Origin: Gemmatimonadales bacterium | Lineage (GTDB): Bacteria > Gemmatimonadota > Gemmatimonadetes > Gemmatimonadales > GWC2-71-9 | DNA length: 37,233 nucleotides | Direction of reading: 5' to 3' | NCBI GenBank assembly: GCA_025927545.1 | Contig: JAICLE010000024.1 | Coordinates: 1-37,233, forward strand | Shown here: positions 31,260-37,233 of the stretch, in pieces | Numbering within the stretch: the first letter of the stretch is position 1 | Layout of the letters: each line of letters starts with the position of its first letter | Translations under genes and position numbers: made by a program | The notes under the pieces: model-generated | Seen by the model: the letters and a program-made list of their open reading frames with translations, nothing else | Database searches by the model: none | What the model was told of the DNA's origin: nothing

Positions 31260-33476
31260 ATGCCGTTCACCGATGAATGGTTGGTCAATACCATCGAGCC
31301 GCTGCTGCCCGATGGAACCGTCGCCGGGATTCGCGCCGAGCAGGCCTCCGCGTCCGCGTCGCTCTGGGAAACACTGGTCCAGCAGCGGCTGATCACCGAT
31401 CCCCAGATTCTGTCCGCGCTCGGGACCCGGTTCCGGATTCCGATCGCCGATCTGTCCCGTCTCGACCCCAAGCTCGCCCAGACGGTGCCGGAGCAGGTGG
31501 CGCGGCGGTTCAACGTCGTGCCGGTGGGCCAGACGGACTCCTACCTCGAAGTGGCCACCGCCAACCCGTTCGATATCGACGCGGAGAAGATGCTGGCGTT
31601 CGCCACCGGGCGCGAAGTGCGGATGCTGCTCGCGTCGCCCTCCACGCTCCGGCACCGGCTGGACGATCTGTACCGCAACGACGACGTCGTCAACCGGCTG
31701 CTCGAGGGCCTTGGTGGCGACTTCGAGGTGAAGGAGCTGGAGCAGGACGACGACGATGCGGCGGCCAGCGCCGAGGAGGCCAGCCAGCGGCCGATCATCC
31801 GCCTGGTGGACGTCATGCTTGCCGACGGCGTCACCAGCCGCGCGAGCGACATCCACGTGGAGCCGATCGAGGGCGGCGTCGTGGTGCGCTACCGCATCGA
31901 CGGCGTGCTCCGCCAGGTCATGAAGATCCCGCGCAACGCCGGCCTGCCCCTGATCTCACGCATCAAGATCATGTCGGGGCTCGACATCGCCGACCGGCTC
32001 CGGCCCCAGGACGGGCGGGCGCGGGTCTCGGTGAACGGTGAGCCGGTGGATCTCCGCATCTCCACGCTCCCCGCGTCCCTCGGCGAGAAGGTGGTCATCC
32101 GGATCCTGAGCCAGCGCGCCACCGTGCTGAGCCTCGAGGCGCTGGGCATGCACGCCGACGAGCAGGAGGCGGTGCGCAAGCTGCTCACCGCCAAGGAGGG
32201 CATCCTCCTCGTCACCGGCCCCACCGGGTCGGGCAAGACGACCACGCTCTACTCCGCCATCCGGCTGATCCAGAGCGAAGGGGTCAACATCGTCACCGTC
32301 GAGGACCCGGTCGAGTACCGGCTGGGCGAGAACATCGTCCAGGTGCAGGTCCACGAGAAGGCGGGGCTCACCTTTGCGTCGGCGCTGCGCTCGATCCTGC
32401 GGCAGGATCCCGACGTCGTCCTCATCGGCGAGATCCGGGACCAGGAAACGGCGCAGATCGCGCTGCAGGCGTCGCTCACCGGCCACCTGGTGCTCTCCAC
32501 CCTGCACACCAACGACGCGGCGAACGCGATTACGCGGCTCGTGGACATGGGGATGGAGGCGTACAAGATCGCCTCGGCGCTCCGAGGCGTGGTCGCCCAG
32601 CGGCTCATGCGGCGGCTCTGCCGCACCTGCCGGGAGCCCAGCGCCGAGGCGATCCCCGAGCGGGTGGCGCGGTTCATCCCGCAGGGCACGGCGCTCTTTC
32701 GCGCGGTCGGCTGCCCCGACTGCACCCAGACGGGCTACCGCGGCCGGTTCAGCATCATGGAGGTGCTGACCGTGAACTCGGAGATCGAGCGTCAGATCGG
32801 CGATGGCGCCACGGCCGACCGTATCGCCGACGTGGCGCGAGCCAGCGGCATGCGCTCGCTGTGGGACAGCGGCCTCCGCCATGTGCTCGCCGGCGAATCC
32901 ACCCTGGACGAGCTGCTGCGCGTCACGGATGTGCCGCTGGAGCCCGCGCGGACGGCGCCGCGCCGCCCCGCGCCGCCCGCCGCCCCCGCGGCACGACCGG
33001 CGCCGCCCGTTCCGCCGGCGCCGGCCGCCTTCGACCTCGGCGACCTCGAGCTGGTGGACGAGGCCGACGGCGCTGATGGTGCGGCGGACGGCCGGGGCCG
33101 CGGCGTCAAGGTGCTCCTCGTCGAGGACGAGGAGCCGCTCCGGCGGGTGATGAAGGATCTGCTCGAGCGCGACGGCTATCGCGTCGCCGAGGCGCGGGAC
33201 GGCATCCAGGCGCTCGACGAGGTGGACCGCTACGCGCCCGACATCATCGTGCTCGATCTCAACCTGCCGGGCCTCGACGGCTACAGCGTCCTCCAGCAGC
33301 TCAGGTCCAGGCCGGCCACCCGCTCGATCCCGGTCATGGTGCTGACTGCCAAGGGCGACGAGGACAACGAGGTGCGGGTGTTCGAGCTGGGCGCCGACGA
33401 CTTCATCACCAAGCCGTTCCGCGCGCGCGCCCTTTCCGCCCGGCTCGAGGCCATCCTCGGGCGCCACCGCGCTTGA
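31260..33476 (+). CDS. PilB/GspE secretion-pilus ATPase fused to a C-terminal receiver domain
   Basis: Traffic ATPase for a type IV pilus or type II secretion machine, 738 residues. N-terminal GspE-N/MshEN-like module at about 25-140 (VRMLLASPSTLRHRLDDLYR at its end). ATPase: the Asp-box region HVEPIEGGVVVRYRIDGVLR, Walker A GPTGSGKTT (320-328, K326), Walker B with E391 in LIGEIRD, HLVLSTLHTNDA, and a zinc site CRTC (C454, C457) plus CPDC (C485, C488). The canonical protein would end near 565. Then comes a Pro/Ala-rich linker (about 563-590) and a complete receiver domain (about 618-738): LVEDEEP, phospho-acceptor D666 in VLDLNLPGLDG, VLTAKGD and the terminal FITKPFRA. Motor and receiver in one chain suggests phosphorylation-controlled assembly. 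The stop overlaps the hisC TTG start. Confidence 0.92.
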   Translation: MPFTDEWLVNTIEPLLPDGTVAGIRAEQASASASLWETLVQQRLITDPQILSALGTRFRIPIADLSRLDPKLAQTVPEQVARRFNVVPVGQTDSYLEVATANPFDIDAEKMLAFATGREVRMLLASPSTLRHRLDDLYRNDDVVNRLLEGLGGDFEVKELEQDDDDAAASAEEASQRPIIRLVDVMLADGVTSRASDIHVEPIEGGVVVRYRIDGVLRQVMKIPRNAGLPLISRIKIMSGLDIADRLRPQDGRARVSVNGEPVDLRISTLPASLGEKVVIRILSQRATVLSLEALGMHADEQEAVRKLLTAKEGILLVTGPTGSGKTTTLYSAIRLIQSEGVNIVTVEDPVEYRLGENIVQVQVHEKAGLTFASALRSILRQDPDVVLIGEIRDQETAQIALQASLTGHLVLSTLHTNDAANAITRLVDMGMEAYKIASALRGVVAQRLMRRLCRTCREPSAEAIPERVARFIPQGTALFRAVGCPDCTQTGYRGRFSIMEVLTVNSEIERQIGDGATADRIADVARASGMRSLWDSGLRHVLAGESTLDELLRVTDVPLEPARTAPRRPAPPAAPAARPAPPVPPAPAAFDLGDLELVDEADGADGAADGRGRGVKVLLVEDEEPLRRVMKDLLERDGYRVAEARDGIQALDEVDRYAPDIIVLDLNLPGLDGYSVLQQLRSRPATRSIPVMVLTAKGDEDNEVRVFELGADDFITKPFRARALSARLEAILGRHRA

Positions 33477-34645
33477 GCCGCCCGCCGACTCTCCCACCCA
33501 CCGCGCCCGCCCGACCGCTCGCAGACCCTCCCCTCGGCCCGGCAGCGGGTGGACGGCCGGACGCCGCCGAGGCATTGGCGCTGGTCAAGCCGGGCGTCCG
33601 GGCCCAGAGCGCGTACACGCTCAGCGCGCCGCCTGCGCGGCGGAAGCTCAATCAGAACGAGAGCCCGTGGGACGTGCCGCCGGAGCTCAAGCGGGAGGTG
33701 CTCGCCGCGGCGGCAGCGGCCCAGTGGCAGCGGTACCCGGAGTTCGCGCCGCCCGAGCTGCTCGAGGCGCTGGCCGCCCGCTACGGCTGGGTGGCCGACG
33801 GCGTGCTGGTGGGCAACGGCTCCAACGAGCTGATCCAGGCAACGCTGGCGGTGACGCTCGCGGCCGGCGACGTGGTCGTGGCGCCGGCCCCGACCTTTTC
33901 GCTCTACCGGCTCCTCGCCGGCGTGATGGGCGCACGTTATCGGCCGGTGCCGTTCGGCCCCGGCTTCGAGTACGATGTTGACGCCCTGATCGACGCGGCG
34001 GTCCGCGAGGGTGCGCGCGTGGTGGTGCTCAACTCGCCCAACAATCCCACCGGCTCCGCCCTGCCCGAGGGGGCGGTGGAGCGGGTGCTCGATGAGACCG
34101 GCGCGCTCCTCGTGTGCGACGAGGCGTACCAGGAGTTCGGCGGGCCGACCGCCCTGCCGCTGCTGGCGCGACACAGCCGGCTGGTGGTGCTCCGCACCTT
34201 CTCCAAGGCACTCGGCATGGCTGGACTCCGGTTCGGGCTCGCCCTGGCGCATCCGGCGGTGGCGCGGGAGATCGCGAAAGCGAAGCTGCCCTACAACGTC
34301 AACGTGGTGACGCTGGCGGCGGCCACGGCGGCGCTCCGCCACGGGCCCGCGCTCGAGGCGCGGACGCGCGGGATCATCGAGATCCGCGAGCGCTTCGTCT
34401 CCCGGCTGGCGGTGCTCCCGGGACTCACCGCCTATCCGAGCGCGGCCAACTTCGTGCTGATCAAATGTCACGCGCTCCCCGCGGCCGAAGTCTTCCGCCG
34501 ACTGCTCACTGACCACGGCATCCTGGTCCGCGACGTGTCGGCGGGAACGGACCTGGCGCAGTGCCTCCGGATCTCGATCGGGACGGAGGAGGACATGGAG
34601 GCGGTGGCAGGGGCCCTGGTAGAAATCCTTCACGCTGAGCGGTAA
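33473..34645 (+). CDS. hisC: Histidinol-phosphate aminotransferase (HisC)
   Basis: PLP enzyme of histidine synthesis, converting imidazole-acetol phosphate to histidinol phosphate. The start TTG 33473 overlaps the pilB-REC stop (TTGA) and gives 390 residues. The first 35 residues are Pro/Ala rich. The family part begins at ALVKPGVRAQSAYTLSAPPA, so a start further in (for example TTG at 33575) is possible. Typical marks are KLNQNESPWDVP, GNGSNELIQATLAV, NSPNNPTGSALPE, CDEAYQEF, Schiff-base K245 in TFSKALGMAGLRFG, and the C-terminal LRISIGTEEDMEAV. The fold-type I aminotransferase family is certain. HisC is supported by hisB, hisH and hisF downstream. The stop overlaps a 14-base tandem repeat. 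Confidence 0.92.
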   Translation: MSRPPTLPPTAPARPLADPPLGPAAGGRPDAAEALALVKPGVRAQSAYTLSAPPARRKLNQNESPWDVPPELKREVLAAAAAAQWQRYPEFAPPELLEALAARYGWVADGVLVGNGSNELIQATLAVTLAAGDVVVAPAPTFSLYRLLAGVMGARYRPVPFGPGFEYDVDALIDAAVREGARVVVLNSPNNPTGSALPEGAVERVLDETGALLVCDEAYQEFGGPTALPLLARHSRLVVLRTFSKALGMAGLRFGLALAHPAVAREIAKAKLPYNVNVVTLAAATAALRHGPALEARTRGIIEIRERFVSRLAVLPGLTAYPSAANFVLIKCHALPAAEVFRRLLTDHGILVRDVSAGTDLAQCLRISIGTEEDMEAVAGALVEILHAER

Positions 34646-34676
34646 CTCACGACCAACGACTCACGACCAACGACTC
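34645..34676. repeat. Tandem repeat ACTCACGACCAACG x 2.3 between hisC and hisB
   Basis: Two exact 14-base copies (34645-34658 and 34659-34672) and a partial third (ACTC) fill almost all of the 36-base gap between hisC and hisB. The repeat begins at the last base of the hisC stop codon and ends 5 bases before hisB. It contains no ribosome site of usual form, so hisB initiation relies on a weak site (CCCCAC just before ATG). Copies elsewhere in the genome are unknown. Confidence 0.75.
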
Positions 34677-34681
34677 CCCAC

Positions 34682-35272
34682 ATGCCCCGCACCGGCGAGA
34701 TCCGCCGCACCACCAAGGAAACCGATCTCCACGTCCGGGTGAATCTCGACGGGCGGGGAGAGGCGTCGGTGCACACGGGGATCGGCTTCCTCGACCACAT
34801 GCTCGAGGCGCTCGCCCGGCACGCGCTGCTCGATCTGGTGGTCGAGGCGCAGGGCGACCTGCACGTGGACGGGCATCATACGGTGGAGGACACCGGAATC
34901 ACCCTCGGCCTCGCGCTGGAGCGGGCGCTCGGTGACCGCGCGGGTATCCGGCGCTGCGCCGACGCGCTCGTGCCGCTCGACGAGGCGCTGGTGCGGGCGG
35001 TGGTGGACGTCTCGGGGCGGCCGTACCTCGCCTACGGGATCGAGATCCCCAAGTGGCAGATGCTCGGCGACTACGACGTGTTCCTCACGCCGGAGTTCTT
35101 CCGCGCGCTCGTGCTCAACGCGGGGCTCACCGTCCACATGGACCTCATCCGGGGCGACAACCCCCATCACATCGTGGAAGCCGCGTTCAAGGCGTTCGCC
35201 CGCGCGCTCGACGGCGCCACGTCGCTCGACCCGCGCGTGACCGGGATCCCATCCACGAAGGGCACCCTGTGA
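34682..35272 (+). CDS. hisB: Imidazoleglycerol-phosphate dehydratase (HisB)
   Basis: Manganese-dependent dehydratase of histidine synthesis, IGP to imidazole-acetol phosphate. The 196-residue protein is the stand-alone dehydratase with no fused histidinol phosphatase. It contains the two repeated metal-binding motifs GFLDHMLEALARHALLDL and HHTVEDTGITLGLAL, then DNPHHIVEAAFKAFARAL, a second metal motif, and the C-terminal [14 protein letters not shown]. No key histidine is missing. The start is ATG 34682. The stop overlaps the GTG of hisH. Confidence 0.97.
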   Translation: MPRTGEIRRTTKETDLHVRVNLDGRGEASVHTGIGFLDHMLEALARHALLDLVVEAQGDLHVDGHHTVEDTGITLGLALERALGDRAGIRRCADALVPLDEALVRAVVDVSGRPYLAYGIEIPKWQMLGDYDVFLTPEFFRALVLNAGLTVHMDLIRGDNPHHIVEAAFKAFARALDGATSLDPRVTGIPSTKGTL

Positions 35273-35889
35273 TCGTGGTCGTGGACTACGGCGTGAACAA
35301 TCTCAGGAGCGTGGTCCGCGCCCTCGGGGCCGCGGGTCACGAGGCCACCCTCACCACCAGCCCCGATGAGGTCCGCGCCGCGGATCACGTGCTGGTGCCC
35401 GGCGTGGGGAATTTCGGTCAGGGATCGCGCACGCTGGACGCCAGCGGGCTTGGAGCCGCCGTCCGGGATGCCGCCGAGCGCGGCCGGCCGGTGATGGGGA
35501 TCTGCCTCGGCCTTCAGCTCTTCTTCGCCTCCAGTGCCGAGGCAGCGGGCGCGCGCGGGCTCGGCCTGCTGCCGGGAGAGGTGCGTCGCTTCGACACCGC
35601 GCTTCCGGTGCCGCACGTGGGCTGGTCGCAGGTGGAGCTCACCCCGGCCGGCGCCGGCCACCCCATGCTGCGCGAGGTGTTCCGTGGCGAGCCCCGGTTC
35701 TTCTACCACGTGCACAGCTACCACCCGGCGGCGCTGCCGGAGGAGCAGGTGCTCGGCACCGGGACGTACGAGCGGCCGTTTCCGACGCTGGTCGGCCGGG
35801 ACAATGTGATCGGCGCGCAGTTCCACCCCGAGAAGTCGCAACGCGCCGGGATCGAGCTGCTCGGAGCGTTCGCGCGGTGGCGCCCGTGA
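35269..35889 (+). CDS. hisH: Imidazole glycerol phosphate synthase glutaminase subunit (HisH)
   Basis: Class I glutamine amidotransferase supplying ammonia to HisF. GTG 35269 overlaps the hisB stop and begins [15 protein letters not shown]; the protein has 206 residues. Nucleophile C79 lies in [10 protein letters not shown], and H186 and E188 in QFHPEKSQ complete the triad. [10 protein letters not shown] and [10 protein letters not shown] are the conserved HisH-specific segments. The oxyanion strand PGVGNFGQG is typical. It ends in the stop shared with the Nudix gene. HisF is encoded one gene further on. Confidence 0.97.
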   Translation: MIVVVDYGVNNLRSVVRALGAAGHEATLTTSPDEVRAADHVLVPGVGNFGQGSRTLDASGLGAAVRDAAERGRPVMGICLGLQLFFASSAEAAGARGLGLLPGEVRRFDTALPVPHVGWSQVELTPAGAGHPMLREVFRGEPRFFYHVHSYHPAALPEEQVLGTGTYERPFPTLVGRDNVIGAQFHPEKSQRAGIELLGAFARWRP

Positions 35890-36353
35890 CCTCGATCGCC
35901 GTCTCGCTGGTGGACCTCTATGTCCTGCGCGGCGCGGGCGCTGCCCTCGAGTGCCTGGTGCTGCGCCGCGCCGCGGGAGGGCGCTGCCCCGGCTCGTGGG
36001 AGACCGTGCACGGCCACATCGAGCCGGGCGAGACGCCCGCGGACGCGGCGCGGCGCGAGCTGGAGGAGGAAACCGCGCTCCCGCTCGAGCGGCTCTACAA
36101 CCTGAGTCGCGTCGAGGCGTTCTACCAGCACCGGATCGACGAGGTGGCACTGGTCCCGGTGTTCGCCGGGTTCGTCGCGCCGGCGGCGGCGGTCCGGACC
36201 GGCATCGAGCACGATGGGTTCGAGTGGCTCCGGCCCGCCGAGGCCCGGCGGCGCTTTGCGTGGCCGCGCGAGTCCCGGGCACTGGACGACGTGGTCGCTC
36301 TGCTTGCCGCGGGCCACGCCGGCGCGGTGGAAGACGTGCTCCGCGTATGCTAG
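35886..36353 (+). CDS. Nudix hydrolase embedded between hisH and hisF
   Basis: Pyrophosphohydrolase with a Nudix box starting [20 protein letters not shown] (about 44-63). The metal-binding REL-EEE is intact and the final glycine of the box is replaced by Ala (TAL). Started at GTG 35886, which overlaps the hisH stop in the GTGA manner common here, the protein is 155 residues; GTG 35877 is an alternative that adds three. Later segments [19 protein letters not shown] and [20 protein letters not shown] resemble Nudix enzymes of the dihydroneopterin-triphosphate/dATP pyrophosphatase type. Substrate is unknown. hisA is normally found in this slot. The Nudix protein cannot replace the HisA isomerase but could act on another diphosphate intermediate, for example in the HisE step. 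Confidence 0.9.
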   Translation: MTSIAVSLVDLYVLRGAGAALECLVLRRAAGGRCPGSWETVHGHIEPGETPADAARRELEEETALPLERLYNLSRVEAFYQHRIDEVALVPVFAGFVAPAAAVRTGIEHDGFEWLRPAEARRRFAWPRESRALDDVVALLAAGHAGAVEDVLRVC

Positions 36354-37099
36354 CCCGGCGCATCATTCCCTGCCTGGACGTCGAAGCCGGCCGCGTGGTC
36401 AAGGGGGTCCACTTCCAGTCCCTGCGCGATGCCGGTGACCCAGTCGAGCAGGCAGCGCGCTACGACGCGGAGGGCGCGGACGAGCTGGTCCTGCTCGACA
36501 TCTCGGCGAGCCCGGAGGCGCGGACCACCACGCTCGAGATGGTGGGGCGCGTGGCGGAGGCGATCTTCATCCCGTTCACCGTCGGCGGCGGGATCCGGTC
36601 CACCGCGGACGCGGGCGCGGCCCTCCGCGCCGGGGCCGACAAGGTCAGCGTGAACACCGCGGCCGTACGCGAGCCGGCCCTCGTCGCCCGCCTGGCGGAG
36701 AGCTTCGGGAGCCAGTGCATCGTGGCGGCCGTAGACGTCCGCCGCGTCGGCGGGCGGTTCTCGGTGATGGTGAACGGTGGTCGGGAGGAGACGGCGCTCG
36801 AGGCCCTGGACTGGATCCGCCGGCTCGAGGCCCTCGGCGCCGGCGAGATCCTGCTCACCTCGATGGACCGGGACGGGACGGGCGCGGGGTACGACCTGCC
36901 GCTCATCGCCGCGGCTGCGGCGGCGGTCTCGATCCCGGTGATCGCCTCGGGCGGCGCGGGCGGCCTGGAGCACCTGGCCGAGGCGCTCGAGGCCGGCGCG
37001 CACGGCGTCCTGGCCGCCACGATCTTCCACTTCCAGGGTTCCACCCTGCCCGAAGCGCGGGCGTATCTCCGCGAGCGCGGATACCCGGTGCGCCCATGA
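36347..37099 (+). CDS. hisF: Imidazole glycerol phosphate synthase cyclase subunit (HisF)
   Basis: TIM-barrel cyclase joining PRFAR and ammonia to give IGP and AICAR, forming a heterodimer with HisH. ATG 36347 overlaps the Nudix stop by 7 bases; 250 residues. Catalytic acids D11 (IIPCLDV) and D130 (VAAVDVRRV) are present, with phosphate-binding loops VGGGIRS and [15 protein letters not shown] and the C-terminal [11 protein letters not shown]. The [10 protein letters not shown] segment is typical. The distinction from HisA is clear (PCLDV start, [10 protein letters not shown]). The stop overlaps the ATGA opening the last gene. Confidence 0.97.
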   Translation: MLARRIIPCLDVEAGRVVKGVHFQSLRDAGDPVEQAARYDAEGADELVLLDISASPEARTTTLEMVGRVAEAIFIPFTVGGGIRSTADAGAALRAGADKVSVNTAAVREPALVARLAESFGSQCIVAAVDVRRVGGRFSVMVNGGREETALEALDWIRRLEALGAGEILLTSMDRDGTGAGYDLPLIAAAAAAVSIPVIASGGAGGLEHLAEALEAGAHGVLAATIFHFQGSTLPEARAYLRERGYPVRP

Positions 37100-37233
37100 C
37101 GTGTCGCAGCGCGGTCTGGCTCATCGTCGCAGCCGCCGGGCTGCCGCTGGTTCCCCGGTCCGGCTCCGCCGGCGGGCCCTGCGTCCGGCTCACGCGGGCG
37201 GGCACGCAGGTGCAGGGCGACGTGCGGATCTGC
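37096..37233 (+). CDS. Exported protein of unknown function, 3' end beyond window
   Basis: ATG 37096 overlaps the hisF stop (ATGA) and 46 codons are seen before the window ends. Residues 1-26 look like a signal peptide ([20 protein letters not shown]). The mature start is [20 protein letters not shown], with a cysteine 3 residues in and another at the end. Family cannot be named from this fragment. It would be co-translated with hisF. Confidence 0.6.
   Translation, partial: MTCRSAVWLIVAAAGLPLVPRSGSAGGPCVRLTRAGTQVQGDVRIC

Noticed and set aside
29136-31856. 906-codon open frame antisense to the outer-membrane barrel and pilB start
   Set aside because: It has no recognisable domain or signal, and the sense frames encode clear protein families.
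1-37233. CRISPR arrays, tRNA or rRNA genes, insertion sequences, prophage
   Set aside because: No regularly spaced repeats, no cloverleaf or rRNA signatures, and no transposase, integrase or phage proteins were seen.

Overview
The window is a gene-dense, high-GC stretch of a bacterial chromosome. Almost every base is coding, GTG starts are common, and co-directional genes often overlap by four bases (GTGA or ATGA). The cell envelope looks diderm: there is a predicted outer-membrane beta-barrel protein, an Omp85-like barrel, several lipoproteins or secreted proteins, and a type IV pilus/type II secretion ATPase. The gene set (late menaquinone genes with UbiD/UbiX-type decarboxylation, FHA-GAF-cyclase, REC-HD-GYP, ECF sigma pairs) would fit Gemmatimonadota or another high-GC diderm phylum. 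That assignment is inference from gene style only. I see no rRNA, tRNA, CRISPR array, prophage or insertion sequence.

Layout. 1-573 (-): 5' part of an ECF sigma factor running off the left edge. 624-4415 (+): menG/ubiE, UbiD-like, UbiA-like and UbiX-like genes, the set expected for the late futalosine menaquinone route. 4412-6710 (+): lipoprotein alpha/beta hydrolase, YfcE-type phosphoesterase and a secreted CBM9-like protein. 6736-8138: small outer-membrane barrel (-) and a small exported glycine-rich protein (+). 8121-10069 (-): a UvrC N-terminal-half nuclease (Cho-like) translationally coupled to fpg/mutM. 10110-11433 (-): a second ECF sigma factor with its zinc-finger anti-sigma factor. 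11776-13534 (+): a small barstar-like protein and a Tat-exported metallophosphoesterase fused to a cupredoxin. 13579-17208 (-): purD, an M48 membrane protease and a cystathionine gamma-synthase/lyase. 17296-23330 (+): REC-HD-GYP regulator, glmM, glmS and a KefB-type cation/proton antiporter. 23285-24202 (-): UlaG-like metallo-beta-lactamase-fold hydrolase. 24275-25317 (+): dtd and maf. 25266-29139 (-): FHA-GAF-adenylate cyclase, trpE and a lipoprotein. 29169-37233 (+): Omp85-like barrel, a PilB/GspE ATPase fused to a response-regulator receiver domain, then hisC-hisB-hisH-Nudix-hisF and the start of an exported protein.

How the genes work together. The menaquinone genes form one pathway block. 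glmM and glmS are adjacent steps to UDP-GlcNAc precursors. uvrC-like and fpg form a DNA-repair pair, and dtd-maf a quality-control/housekeeping pair. Signalling is rich for 37 kb: two ECF sigma factors, one HD-GYP regulator, one cAMP cyclase and one receiver domain attached to a motor ATPase.

Most unusual points: the metallophosphoesterase-cupredoxin fusion beside a barstar-like gene and a sigma/anti-sigma pair; the PilB-REC fusion whose stop codon overlaps a TTG start of hisC; a Nudix hydrolase where hisA would be expected between hisH and hisF; and a purine/pyrimidine micro-repeat hairpin that supplies the last codons of trpE. Short tandem micro-repeats also occur at three other co-directional gene junctions.
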